Source: Apteryx mantelli
Taxonomy: Eukaryota > Chordata > Aves > Apterygiformes > Apterygidae
Reading direction: 5' to 3'
Length of the DNA: 64,000 bases
Assembly (NCBI RefSeq): GCF_036417845.1
Contig: NC_089982.1
Location: 61,207,684 to 61,271,683 of the forward strand
Part shown: positions 49,741 through 62,345 of the stretch, piece by piece
Layout of the letters: each line of letters opens with the position of its first letter
Numbering within the stretch: the first letter of the stretch is position 1
Translations under genes and position numbers: made by a program
Notes under the pieces: generated by a model
The model's input: only the letters and a program-made list of their open reading frames with translations
Told to the model about the DNA's origin: nothing
Database searches by the model: none

Positions 49741-50064
49741 GGTATGTTGTTTCTGGCTGCTGTGGATATCAGTTACGTGGTTACTGTCCCCAAATGCTTG
49801 TCTCAGCCTCTGCCATTACAGCCGAACATGCCATTGGGTTGTGATTCTGCCAGCAGGATCTGGTCTGACTTAAAAATCTTTTGGGGGGGTTGGTTTGTTT
49901 GAAGGGGTGGAGGAAGGTGACAACCAGCTGGACACCTGACCTGAACCCCAGTGCTCCCTGGCTCAGCTCCCCTCTCCTAAGCTGCCCTCTGCAGCCCACC
50001 TCCCTGGGGCCAGGGAGTTTGTGGAGTTGAGCAATCGCTGCTGGTGCTGCGGAGATCTTTGTTG

Positions 50065-50097
50065 TTATAAAGGATACAGCCCTTATAAAGGGTACAG
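50065..50097 (+). repeat. Near-exact direct repeat with TATAAA words
   Basis: TTATAAAGGATACAG (50065-50079) recurs as TTATAAAGGGTACAG (50083-50097), period 18 bp, one mismatch. Each copy includes TATAAA. The surrounding 49950-50260 is moderately GC-rich and open on minus (166 codons) without a recognised product. Confidence 0.85.
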
Positions 50098-51666
50098 ACG
50101 ATTGCGGGTGGGTGGGGAGGCTGCCCAGGAGCCAGCAGTGGGGAATTTGCACCCCCATGGGGCCTGTGGGTCCTGCTGGGTGAGCGGTGTCTGCTGTGAC
50201 ACCCGGAGGCTGGAGAAGGGCTGCAAGCCCCCAGTTGCTGTGCTTATTCCGGCTGTGGCAAGGCCTGGGTCTCTGCTTCACATGCGTGGTGTAATCGTGA
50301 TTTTTAGAAAAGCAGTTTGAAATGCACTGCGAAAGGTGCCTGTAGCTTCAGTTTGGGTAAGTAGATATAACTGCAGTTGTCCGCTCCTGAAATAACTGCA
50401 CACAGCATTGCCTGCAGAGGTCCATGGCTGTGGCTGCTGTGTGTGCATGAGACTTTCACACCCGAAAGCTCCCATCCTGCAAGTAGATTTAAAAGGAAGA
50501 GAGAGAAGGCAGACCAGCTCTGGTTAATAGGGTTGCCCTGCATTTTCTAGTACAAGACTATTTTCATTTGCTCATAATTTTGCAAAGCTTTAACTCCTTA
50601 GATTGAAACCGTGCATGGCAAAAATGTCTGCCCCAGGCATGTGCATTGTTCTGCACCTGTCTGAATAGAGGCCCAAGGGCCACTTAAGCTGAAATGATTT
50701 GGCCATTTCTGAAAATTGAAGTGAAAGAATTTGCTCTTTTCACATTTTTGCAACGCCTTTCTCTGGAGCATCCTAGGGCGGTGACTTGACATTTAGCAGG
50801 GAAGTGGCTTTTGTGCAGTCACCCAGATTTAAGCAGGATATAAACCTCTGAGAGCCACAGTTTCCATGTGCTTAGTGGAGACTTCTTCAACTTTTATCAT
50901 CCAAGTGCCAGAAAATACTGTTCCCACTAAGAGTGCTCCAGTCTGAGCAAGGTTTTGATTGCAGTTGCAGTACCAGGGTGCCAGGTTCTCTGTGGCTGAA
51001 TTTGGGAGCAGGGTTCAGGCCACCTGCAGGCAAAGGGAGCCGAGAAGCAGATGCTGGGGGTTGGGGCTGTGAAGAGCAGGTTGGATGGAGGAGCCAAGGG
51101 AAGGGAAGAGGGAGAAGAGGGACACTGGGACTGCAGTGGGGGGCAGGCATGGGAACAAGCCTGTCTGCCTGGAAAAGCTGCCTGGGAGTCAAGGCTGGCA
51201 GAAAGAGGGATTTGATGAGATAATTTGGATGGAAGGGGGACCAGAGGCACCACGTTTCCGTTGAGAGCCTGGGACAACCCCCCCACATCCTTTATCCTCC
51301 CGTACCCCACAGCTGCCAGCAAATGCTGGGCTGTGCTGTTGTTCTGTTTCTATGATTTATTTAGTTACGTTCAAGTAGCAGAAGTCTGTGTGGTAAATCT
51401 CATGTCCCACCCCTCCTTGTGACACAGGCATCACTAGGATGCCACATGATAGAATTTAGTTTTGTTTTTCAATTTGCTTCAAAAAAATAGATAAAAACTT
51501 AGGAAACAGTGCACAGGGATGCCTGTGCAGAAAAAATATTAAGTGTGTAATTTAGGTAGTGCCAGATTTATTGTCTGTACAAACTTAATTTGCCTTCTGG
51601 TGTGTATGATTATGGTTTGTTTTGGGTTTTTTTTTGACATAGTCAATATTGTTCTTTCTTTTGCAG

Positions 51667-51850
51667 GACTCTTGCCTTATACTATGTATGAAAGGCAAGG
51701 GGGTCATTTAATGAGCAATTTATTTTATATAGATGTATTTTTTTCCTTGCTGTTCTGAGTATAAATGCTGCATGCTCTTGCACTGCTTTGTTCTTTGTTT
51801 CATTTAAAAATCTGACTAAATTTAACAATAAAAAGGATAGAGAGTCCATA
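51667..51850 (+). other. Possible terminal exon with AATAAA
   Basis: A strong acceptor (TTCTTTCTTTTGCAG, ending 51666) is followed by a short open stretch to TGA at 51756-51758 (including LLPYTMYERQGGHLMSN) and, 68 bp later, AATAAA at 51827-51832. This is the order of a short last exon of either a coding or a noncoding transcript on the plus strand. The peptide is not recognised. In the first-exon phase of the CpG-island ATG (one leftover base) this frame would be continuous, a one-in-three coincidence. Confidence 0.25.
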
Positions 51851-52099
51851 AATGAAATGTTTGCTTTCAGGCAAAATAGACCAGCTCCCTTACTTTTTTT
51901 CCCATTTCAGTTAGCAACGTGAATCACTTGCACTGCCTGGCCTGTGACCCTATTTTCCAGAAAACGTAAGGTTTGTTCAAAACTCGCATTTTCAAAGCAT
52001 GTTTTGCGGTGCGATCGCTGGCAGCTGTGAGCACTCTTTGCTTCCGCAAGTGACTTGCAGGCCAGAAAACGTTCCCACCCCATAAATAAGGAACATGCA

Positions 52100-52378
52100 G
52101 TCAGTGGCCATCCGTGGGCGGCTTGGTTTAAGGGCCTCGGTGGGCGGCGCGCGGGAGCCACGTGCAGCGCAGGGGCAGGGGCCAGTTGTGGGGAGCCGGT
52201 GCGTGTCTGCGAGCATACGTGTGTGCACGTGCGTGTGTGTGCCGCTACGCCGGGTTCCTCTTTTGCGGGGGCCAGGTGCGAGGGGACGCTCCAGCCCTCC
52301 GCCCCGGGCAGCCCGGGGCCCGCGGGGGCATCCCAAGGAGCCGCTTTGTTGCTGTGAACAGCCCATAGGCTCCAAATC
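52100..52378. promoter_or_regulatory. GC/CpG-enriched patch
   Basis: GC content rises sharply with retained CpGs (gggcggcgcgcggg, ccccgggcagcccggggccc) and an alternating purine-pyrimidine stretch at about 52205-52247 (acgtgtgtgcacgtgcgtgt). It is shorter and less dense than the island at 39.1 kb. It could be a minor promoter or enhancer, or a GC-rich remnant. An acceptor-like CCCTTAG at 52537-52543 precedes an open stretch (RPDYISRINDESLQEKLG), but the exon is not established. Confidence 0.35.
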
Positions 52379-53526
52379 GGAAAAGGGGGTCCTGGCTTAT
52401 AGCGCCTGTGCTGACACCTGTGTCCGTGCTTTCATCCAAATTATAGCCCATCCATTGGCTAACAGACCAACACAGGTGGAACCGAGTGCAGGATCCTCCC
52501 GTGCAAGAGTCACTCACCCTCTGTCATCCTTTTCCCTTAGGCCCGATTACATTAGTAGAATAAATGATGAATCCTTACAGGAAAAGCTTGGTTCTCCTGA
52601 GCACGTGTCAGTGTTCATCAGGTTACCTTTGGGGCTGGTAGGCTGAGACTGCTAGGCTTACTGGTGATTTCATAACATGCTATCAGCATTCAGAAATCAC
52701 TGAAGAAGGCTTACAAAAGCACCATTACCTGCTTCAGCCAAAATGGGCAGATGTGTCACTTAAAGTGCTTAAACTAGCCCAGATCGTGCTGCATGAAACG
52801 GTCCCGCGAGCCCCCTCACTGGTGGACGTGAAGAGCTGGTGCGCTCCAGCCACGTAGGGTCAGCGGCCAGTGTCTCCAAGCAGTAACTGCTGTCATTGAC
52901 ACAGCTGCAGCAGGAAAAATAGCCCATGGAAAAGACAAAGGATGATAGAAAAAGGTAGGACTATAAAGAAGGAAGGGATTAGAGAAGACAAATAGTAAGG
53001 GCAGTGCTGTGAGAAGTTATTGAAGATGAGAAGGGAGAATTTGAGCTTGATGCAGTAAAAGGGGGGGTGGATGGATCCAAATCCAGACTGGGTTATTACC
53101 CATGCTAATCCTTCCACAGACATTACCTAGCTTAGGGAACATGGCCAGCATAGAGCTGACTGCCGCATCACACCTATTTAGAGATCTGTTTAATTAAACC
53201 GATTTTTAAAGGCAGGAATCAGATGTAGAAATCCACCTTATGCTCCTAAGAGTTTTGGGTCTCTTTTTCCTGGTGGCTAATTATTGTAAATTATAGTTAC
53301 CTTAAGTTAACTTGTTTTAAGGCAAGGAACAGGACACTGGGAGCATGACCATTGCTCTTACATCTTTGTAACACAAATCACACACACCATAGGTGGGACC
53401 AGTTTGGGTCAGGGAACCTTAAAAACAAAGTAAATTCTCTACACCTTTCTAAATGCTTGTGAGTTTGCTGGCAGAAATGTGCTTAAAGCAGTGTCAGCAC
53501 TGCTCAGATTGCCCCTGCCGTGCAGG

Positions 53527-53680
53527 ATTTGCATATTTGCTTGGCATGAACAAATGAGGTTTGCGAGGGGGGGCGGAGGGGGGCAGACTGAGTCTGAACT
53601 TGTTTGAGTTGAGCAGCGAAGGCAAGTGCTTTTTGTGCTCTTCTATATAAACAAGTTAAGGGTATTGAGCGAGGTTGGGA
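53527..53680 (+). promoter_or_regulatory. Promoter-like octamer, GC box and TATA cluster
   Basis: In order on the plus strand there is an octamer ATTTGCAT (53527-53534), a G-rich stretch with GGGCGG (53571-53576) and a TATA box TATATAAA (53644-53651). A start site would fall near 53675-53685. The arrangement resembles a compact octamer-driven TATA promoter. The downstream frame (to 53890) is not a recognised protein, so the promoter has no known target. Confidence 0.35.
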
Positions 53681-54109
53681 CACAGTGCATGTGCGAGAAA
53701 TCCTGAGTCATTAGGAGCCAGCGATTATGTGGTTATGGATTGCGAGGTGCCTGCTGTACAGCGCTGTCTCTCTGCTTCGTCATGGGTTGCCCCTCGCCTA
53801 CGGCCAGGCCTGGGTCTGCGGCGCAGCACTGCAGGGGGGCTGCTCCCATCCCCTAGGCCCGTCCGAAAATGGTCCATGGCAAAAGCCTGACTGACTTGAA
53901 AGGTGCAGGATCAAAGCCTGAATATGTTAAATGTCTGAGCTGGTGTAAACTGGCAAAGATCCATTCTTTCAATATATTGTTCTAAAGCAGAAGTTCACAA
54001 ATGAAAGATCCCCATTGTACCGAGAACCACAAACATGGACAGAAAAGGCAACCCTTGTTCAACAGGCTTGAAGTCAAAAGTCAGTACAAAAAAACCAGAG
54101 CAACCTTAC

Positions 54110-54125
54110 CACACACACACACACA
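54110..54125 (+). repeat. (CA)8 microsatellite
   Basis: Eight perfect CA units. It is a short simple repeat and possibly polymorphic. Confidence 0.95.
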
Positions 54126-54563
54126 GCAAATGGCTGGAGATAATATGAAGCAAACAGTTCCCAAACAGGCTGAAATGCAGTGGATCACACTGCAGCATTC
54201 ATTGAGCAAGCCCCAATTGTGAACATGCTCACGCAAACTAGTGGGTGGATGATTCACAAGCAGAAAAAGGGACAAAACGGGAGAGCTAGCACCCCTCTAA
54301 CAGGGGACACAAGGTTTAAACTCTTCTGATGGCCTGGCCTGGTAGCAGTACATCCTGTCATTCACGCACACGTGCCCACACAGGCACTTTCTCTGTTCTT
54401 CCGCAAGGTCACCAGCTCTGAGGAGGACCTTTATAACACATGACGATAACTTTTCAAAAAGTGCAGGACGGGCCTTCTAATCTCGCGTCTGCCCAAACCC
54501 TTGTTCATTTTACGGGATATTCATAAGGAATGCAAGCCTGCTCCTTTTCATATTCAAAGCTTT

Positions 54564-54865
54564 GGCCAGGTCTACAGTACAAGCTTTTCCTGGCCCAGCT
54601 ATGTCGATCAGATCATCTTTCACTCCTCCTTCTCCCCGGTCTGACCCCCTCCTTTCCCACATTGGCAAAACGAGGGGTCATACCTGGGCTAGGAAAAGCT
54701 TGCTGTGCATCCACAGCTACACTGGCAAAATGCCTTCCTATTGGGAGAGTTTATGTCACTGGGAGGTGGAGGTCCCAAACAAACTATGCTGGCAAAAGCC
54801 ATATTTTGCATGTATAGGCCGTATGTGCGGTTTGCTGGTACAATATATGGGGAAAGCACAGCCTG
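54564..54865. repeat. Ancient amniote MITE-like repeat with internal inverted arms
   Basis: Blocks in order, ggccaggtctacagtac, cccagctatgtcgatcag, cacagctacactggcaaaa, cttcctattgggagag and ctgggaggtggaggtcc, match a widespread sauropsid repeat remembered as 'ccaggtctacactac ... agctatgtcggtcag ... gggaggtggag'. Inverted arms are visible: acagtacaagcttttcctgg (from 54574) pairs imperfectly with the reverse complement of 54682-54706. The structure fits a decayed non-autonomous DNA transposon. The family name is not certain. Confidence 0.6.
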
Positions 54866-55828
54866 AATTTTCTGTGAGCAATTGCAACCTGCAGTAGTGA
54901 GCGTCCAGCATCAGCTCGTAGGCTCAGCTGTCTAATGGCGACAAGGAGAGCCCGTGTCTAAACTGGTTTTGCCTAATTACTTGAAACTAGTGAAAATTAG
55001 CACATGGTTTCCTGGCTTTCAAAGCTGAATTGGCGTCAACCCCCATGGAGTTAACATGCATTATTATTGTTGCAATTAAGCAGTTTCCATTCTTTATATT
55101 CTTTCTCTGTTTGGACTTTGACTTACTTTTAATATTCTGACCTTTTCTCCCTCTTTTTTGCTTACTTTGTGTCTTAGTGCTTAGAGATTTCCTGCTCATA
55201 TATTGAAAGTTTTTAATGAAGAATTTCAGCAACACTTGGAGTTACAAGTAAAAGCCCTCTGCAGATCTTGACAGAAGAAGGAGTTATATGAAATTACTTC
55301 TAATCTCTTTATCCTTGTCACACCACTCTGCTATGCAGTAATACACCAAAGAATTTCCAGAAAGCAAAGGTTGGCAACTTACAATACCTACCTACTTGAC
55401 TGAAAAAAATAAATAATAAAGGAACTGGGAGGTGAATTAATTCTGGTTCTTTTCTGTAGCTATGTCAGCTGGGGGACAAAGGGAGGGAAAAGTGGAGGTG
55501 TCTGGAAGAGGGAGAAAGCTGGAAAATGTGAATGCTTTCTCTCAGTTAAATTTTTTTTTTTAATAAAACCTTGAGGCCAAGCAAGCCATTTCCCTCCAAA
55601 GTTTAGATCATGTTCTAGAAGTTAAAAAATGAGGCATTCTGGTTGACTTTATCATGGCACCTATCAATGGTACATTGTTATTCCCTGTTAGAGTGGCAAA
55701 GCTGCAAAACAAATAACAGTATGTCCTTGAGTGCACCAGTTATGTGCCTGACAGGTTTTCGTTTTTCACTCTGTTGCATAATGCTGGCATACACATACGA
55801 CACGTAGCCTATGAAACTTTCTGGGTAG

Positions 55829-55870
55829 GGCTTGATCCTGCTTCCATTCAAGTCAAGGGCAATATTCTTG
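55829..55870. repeat. Worn fragment of an ancient amniote repeat
   Basis: The reading gggcttgatcctgcttccat then tcaagtcaagggcaatattc closely follows the remembered 'ggcctgatcctgctcccattgaagtcaatggcaaa'. It is the best preserved of the four such fragments in the window. Confidence 0.45.
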
Positions 55871-56872
55871 CAGCTCTCAAAAGCGGCAAGGTCGTGGTGT
55901 GTACTAGAGCCTACCTCAGCTTCAGTCAAAAGCCAGACAGCAATATTTCATAATAGGCCAGCTGTCTTCCACTCCAAGTCCAACTCCACACGAACGTGTG
56001 CAAGGACTTACCACTTTTGAAATCCTGTGGCAGCTAATGGCATTTGCCACCTGCCTGCTGTTTTCTCAGGTTTTTTTCCTAAAAGAAAAAAAGAAGAAAG
56101 AAATCCCAGCGATTATTTCCTCCTGAGATACACACACAGCAAACAATATGCTGATTTCCTTGTACTCTGTTTGTCAGTCTTACCCAAGCAACATGTGTAG
56201 GTGTTATGTGATTTTAGAAAATACAATGAAATGTGGGTGGGACTGAAAATGCAGTTGCTATTATTCATCTGTTTATGTCATTATACACGTGTGATCAGCC
56301 TATGCTCTTATGCAGCAGCCTAGGAACCTACAGACTACTTGAATCATCCTTCTGTAAAAGGGCCGGGAGATGTGCTATTTAGTCCTTCTACTAGATCAGC
56401 AAGATCTGTATATACTGAATTTGTATTTCATACCTTGGACCAGCATCAGTCCATACGTGGTGAAACATCAAAACAGAAATCCATATTTGTGCTTTTTTCC
56501 TCACAATATGCAAGATTGTCAGGATCCCAGTTGGGGAAAAAATGTGCAGACAGTTACCAGAAAATGAAGACCTGGGTTTAATAAAACTATTTGTAAATTT
56601 GGGTTAATTTTAGAAAATAATCTGATCTGTGTAAAAATTTAAAAAAAAATTACAAGAAAAGTATTTTCACATTTCAATTTGGAGCACACTGTAAAAATTG
56701 TAGGAAATTTTATTGAAGCACTACAGAAAAAAATGAATTTCTATTTTGTGAAGGAAAACAAGGAATAAGAATCTTTGTTGTTGTTTTCAGGATCAATTTG
56801 TGAGCAGGGCTGCGGGGAGGGACAGTTATTCACACAGTTCTGCTCCTGATATTTTCACCTTCCCGAAGAAGA

Positions 56873-56938
56873 AAAGAGGTGGCATTAGCACTAGAGGTGG
56901 CACCCAAAGAGGTGGCATTAGCACTAGGTGGCCAAACC
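56873..56938 (+). repeat. 33-bp tandem duplication
   Basis: AAAGAGGTGGCATTAGCACT plus AG occurs exactly at 56873-56894 and 56906-56927. The 11-bp tails (56895-56905 and 56928-56938) are similar but diverged. AGGTGGCA-type words recur three to four times. The period is a multiple of three and the minus-strand frames stay open through it. Confidence 0.9.
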
Positions 56939-56939
56939 A

Positions 56940-59900
56940 TTCTCAGCTGTTTCAAATAGAGAGGTTTTACACTGGAATTTAATCCTGAATGCTCTCTGCC
57001 CTGTTTGAGCTCCCCGGAAATGTACCTGTGACATATGCAGACCAAAAATGTTAGGTGTAGATCCCTTATCATGATTTTGCAGGATCAGCCACATTCCTGC
57101 TTCCACAGAGAGCAGTTCTTCTAGCTGCGGGCAGTACAAACTTGTTACAGTACTAATTACTTGATCATCTTCCTCGGTATTTCCCGATGTAAAAGATTTC
57201 TTTATTTTGGTTGCTAAAGAGTTTAGTTTTCTATCTCTGTTCCCCATTGGCTGCCTCTCAGCTAGTAAATTAAACATGCCCAGAGTTGTCGCCTGGCGCT
57301 GAGGCTGGCTGCCTCCAGAGGAGGGGGCTGCCTTGCTCACCAAAACTGTGTGGCTGCCCCCAGACTGCCCAGTGGGGATGACCCATGGATCATGCTACCT
57401 CCTAGCCTGTGCCGGGGAGAAATGTATTTGCCCTCTGGTTTGGGTGGGTGGTATTTTAATGGCACGGGCCAAAAGTGTGTCAGAGACTGTTCTAACAATT
57501 AAACAATACAGTCACTTTTCAGCACCCGGGAATGCTCACTGACACTATTTAATTTATTTCTATAGAGGATCTCCACCTTCCTTATTGGCACTGATCAGCA
57601 CAATATTCTTCTTTCAGAGGCTCCAGAATCAGGTGTATACTTATTATGTCCCCAAGCAAAGTATTTCCATTCAAATAAAAGTGTAATTAGTGCCTACCAG
57701 CATAGGCAAGTGTTGTAGAATGAGGCTTGTACAGGAGAATGGAATGATGAAGATAAAAACCTACCATCTTTGGGATCTCTGCCCAGGAAGAAGCAGTGAA
57801 AGAAGGCAAAATGATAGGAAACAATAAATGCTGATGCTGAGAGCTGCTGTCGAACAGAACAGTCTTGCTGGGAAAAAGTCAAGAATTTCTGAGCAGGAAA
57901 AAGACAAGAGTGTGTTCTCAGAGTGGGAGGAAGAGTCTGGAGGCTCTACTGTTCTATTTTTATTGTTTTTTTGGTAGGGAAGGAACATTTGTTGGGCACA
58001 AATATGCTGTGGATCTAAATTCCATTTTGCCTTAATCTATCTGTATTGGGGATGCTGTTGCAAGCAGTTCATTATTGGTAGGACTGAACAGTTGAATTCT
58101 GATTCCCATGGAAACATAAAACAAGCTCATTCTTTATAACTGAAACCCCCCGTGAAGGACAGAGTGGAAAGTCACTGAAAATCACTGCCTTCATAGCTGG
58201 TCAATACAGTATTAAGGGGAGCTGGACACTTCATCAGTTTAGCAGTAGACAATTCTTATAATAAAAGTTTGGAATTATGTTGTCCTTAACCAGTTTTTGA
58301 CACTTTTTAAATATACCAATATACCAAATGGAATAAGGTGGTAAACCTGTAGAATAACATTGTGTACATTACCTTTACAAAAAGAATTCTGGAGATCAAA
58401 CAGTTTTACCTAAAGTTGTTTTTCTAAACAGCAAAGCTTTCTGTATGTAGGACAAAGTATTCTCCTGTTACATGTCAATATTAAATTTAAGGAAGGCATT
58501 TTTTTCCACAGAGCATACCTGCTGATTTAACTGTCATCTGAGACTTTTTCTTTCACAGATTAATTTTGTTATCCACTAATTTCACCCACACGTACTAGGG
58601 TAACACTTAAAAATTAACAGCAACAACTTTGTTTCTCGGTTATGTCTAGTTTAACTAACATGGAAACATCTAATCCTCTTAGCTTTTATACCTTCACAAA
58701 CAAGGATTTGTTTGGCTAAAAACTTTTAATTAGCCCAATCACATGGAGCAGGTATTTAACAACCCCAAGGCAAACCTGTTTCAGACATCAGAGGTGTCTC
58801 ACAGTCAGATTCTGAAAGCGAATTCTGGGAGCCTTTCACTGTAGGCTGCAGAACTTGAATAACAGGGTAGGCGAACGGCTGGCACCCAGTTTTTCTGCAT
58901 AAATGGGCAGCATTCTTTAATGGTAACTTGCTGGCTCCAAAACATTGTTTTGTGATCTTTTGCTAGCACCCATTGCCTGTTCTTCAGCCAAAGCAATACC
59001 TCAGTTTGTGCTCACACAAATCAGTCCAGCTATAAGAAAGCTGAGAATCTTCTCATAGGTTTGGTAGGACCATTGAAGACCAAACAGGTCCCTGGAACAA
59101 ATAAATACTTTCATGGACTGAGAGGAGAGAGCAAGGATTGAACCTACTGAATTTTTGATCTTAGTAATTTGAATCCAGAAGAAAGAGTACTCAGCCAGCG
59201 TATGTGTCTTAACCCAGGAAGCACGGGGCCACTGCTGCAGGACAGGTGAGACTGGGACAGGACTGGTGGTGGCCTTGGGGCCATTGCTCCTCTAGGGTGT
59301 GAAACCAAGTAAGGAAAGGAACAGCTAATACAAAGCGGAAAGTAGACACCAGTAAAAAAAGCACAGGGGAATGCTTGCCTGTGCCAAACATGTATTTGTT
59401 AACTTGAGGCAGAGTTACATTCTAGATGGGCTGATTAAATCCAGATTGATGTGATAGAGTTCAGTGGCTTTTATCCTTTTACTCCCTATTTCCCCAAATC
59501 AAAACAGACAATACGGTGTATAATTCAAATGCTGGGGGCCCACCAGCCTGGGTCTGCAGGAGCCGGCCTGCGCTCTGCCACGGGATCAGGACCATGGCCA
59601 TGCAAAGCCCATACAGCACATGTACGTGAATGACTCCCTGATCCAGCCTGTTTCTCAGACAGTTTCTCTTGGCAGGGATCCTGCAGAGCTCTGCCGAGCA
59701 TTTAGACCTGCCCCTCAGGCAGGGCTCTGGGGAAAACAACAGCAGTGCTGGCATTAATTGTCAGAGACTATAGGGGAAGGCTAGGAGTGATGGCTAGCAG
59801 CAGTATCAGTTTGATGAACTTTTCCAGGAGCGAAATCTTCTTCTGATTTGTCTGCCACTATATATTCTTTGAAACGCCTGTGCCAGTGGGAATGACACTG

Positions 59901-61954
59901 ACCAACTCAGCTTAAAGATAGGACCTCTTTAGGGCTGTTCTGATTCCTTAAGTGGATTTCTTCTTGGTTGGAACCCCAGTGAGAAAGAATTGCAATTAAG
60001 TAAACCAGATCCTTATTTTTTACAAACATATATTCACCCTGTAGAGTTGTTTTTGGCCCATGTTCTCATCTTAAACTTGCTTGTGAACGTCTCAAAACAT
60101 CAGCTAATAGTAAAAATTAAAAAAAATACCAGGAATAACACCAGCATCTTCTATTTAACTTTGTTTAAAGTTTCGCTAAGGTGAGCCCTCCACTTTCAGC
60201 CCTGATTTTGCAACTTTACTTCGAGCTTGCCTGGTTGCCTGATTGCCAGTTAACTGGAGCTATTTGATACATTTGTCCCTGCATTCTCCACATATTCGTT
60301 CCTGGCTCCAATTGCTTCCTGTTAGGATGCCAGTGCATTCTAGATGAATCTCAGAAGCTGTATCACTCTGCCTCGGCAGGGGAGCAGATGCCTGGAAGGG
60401 CTGTGTAGTGAGCAGAGCACAATGCGCTCCTGTGATGCCTTAGCACAGACAGAGCTAGAAGGAATATGACTGGCCAAGCTAGTTTTTGAGATGTGGTTAT
60501 GATGAGCTGCCCTTGCTGTAAAAAGCAAAAAATACCCTCACATCTGGGGAAAACCATGAAACCATATGGTCCACATGCAAATGAAGGGTGCATGGTTTAA
60601 ATCGTATTTTGTCATGTTCTAGCTAAACATAAAATCACTTTAAAAACCATTCCTTCTAATACTGAGTGGCTGTAAAATCAATTAGAAATATGTTGCATGA
60701 ACAGGACCTGCACGATCAGGCAGAATTTCCATTGCAGATCACTTAATGAGAGAAGTTAAAATAGCAAAAAGATGAAGTATTAGAAGTTGTTCTTTAGGAA
60801 GCCAGCTTAAAAAAAAAAATCCACTGTCTGATCTCATCCTGAACTTTCAGCTTTCAGAGGGCAGCTGAAAAGCTCACAGAGTCAAGTGAGTTGAGTTATT
60901 TATCTCTGTAGCATCATTTGCAGGTATTTGCAGGTAACAATATATGAGTGCTCACAGTGTTGGTAACTTTCACATCATTAAGAAACTTTACTTTCTGGCA
61001 AACTCTTACCAGAAACATGAAAATGTGAAACATGATACAAGTGAAAATGTGGCAGAATGATGTGATGGAAGAGAGACAGAATGTCAGGTAGTATAATTAA
61101 AAGCTGAAGAGTGTATCTAAATAATGCTTAGCTTCAGTAGCCCATAATACGCCAAATACAATCCCTCCTACCTTCCAAAGTCCAAAGCATGAGAGCAGTT
61201 GTGGGAATTTGGCACTTATATATCATCAAGCCAGTGAAAATGGTGTCTTTGGAAAGATTATCAAGTAGATGGGGTATGTGAGAACTGGCAGCAAAATTGC
61301 AAAGACTCAATAAATCCAACATCCAAGGAGAAGATAGTATGCAATATTCGACTCGACTAAAGTTGAGACCAAATCAAGACAAAACCCTATTTTCTCCAAA
61401 TGTCCATTCAGTTTTGTGGACTGTACACGCTTTATTTTAGCAATCTGAGTTCTCTGCATGAGCACTCCTGCAGTGGAGGGCCTGCACTAGTGCCCATGGG
61501 TGGCAAGTGTTGGATTTTTAAGGTCAGACAATTATGTCAGGAGCACTGTGTTGTTGTATGTGGGTATGACACTGATTACCAAAGCAGGAGGGTGGATTTC
61601 TACATTTCTTACTGGAGCATAGCCATATAGGTGATTAAATATATGGGATCATGGGCCCACACTGGGCTTTGTGTGAATGTGATATTTGGTATGTTCTATA
61701 GCCAACCAATGACTTTGGGCTGAAGTTTTGCGGTGAGGATGTGCAGTGAGCCTGGGCAGCAAGAACTGTTTACTAATTTCCCTAATCCCTTCGAAACGAG
61801 GAGCCAAAACATATGTGTGATACTCAACCTTTGCCTGAGTAGGCTCTAACTCCTCAGCCTGGAAGAGAGACCACTGTGTGGGGGGAGCTGATAGACCATC
61901 CTGAGTGGCATGGAGAGGGTGGGTAGTGATGGGCTGCTCTCTCTCTCTTCCCAT
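56940..61954. other. Gene-poor interval
   Basis: No recognisable gene, RNA or transposon. Small open frames are unsupported. A direct repeat tttgcaggta occurs twice at about 60917-60937. AT-rich stretches dominate 58.2-58.7 kb. Confidence 0.45.
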
Positions 61955-62345
61955 ACAAGAGCTAGCGGCCGTCAACCAAGCTGCTAGGAACCAGGTTCAG
62001 AACAAAGGGAGATACTTCTTCATACAGCAAATATTAGATCTGTGAAATTCCTTGCAAAAGGATGTGATGATTGCAAAAGGTTTATGTGTATTCAGGGGTA
62101 GACTGGGTGAGTACTTGGAAGAGAAATCCACCAGGGTCACTGGACAAACTATATCAGGCTCAAGGAGTTCCCTGAGCTGAAAATGGTTGGAAGCTGGAAG
62201 AATACTTGGAGAAAAGATCATATATGCTTGTCATACTCTTGTTCTTCTGTAGGGCTCATCTTATGGTCACTACTGGAGATGAATTACCGGGGTACATGGA
62301 CCCTAAGGTGATTTGAAAATAGTAGTGCTGCTCTTCTGTTTTTAT
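61955..62345 (+). mobile_element. Old CR1/L3-like LINE 3' remnant
   Basis: Blocks in CR1/L3 order are tacaagagctagcggccgtc, gagatacttcttcatacagc, attccttgcaaaaggatg, agaaatccaccagggtcact, cttgttcttctgtagggctc and ggagatgaattaccggggta. They correspond to the ORF2 end and 3' region of an old CR1-lineage LINE. It is heavily mutated and far older than the CR1 at 12.6 kb. Subfamily assignment is not attempted. Confidence 0.65.

Noticed and set aside
49781..50281. 166-codon minus-strand open frame, the longest outside transposons
   Set aside because: GC-rich local composition lowers stop frequency; the peptide is low in structure and unrecognised, with no splice or promoter support.
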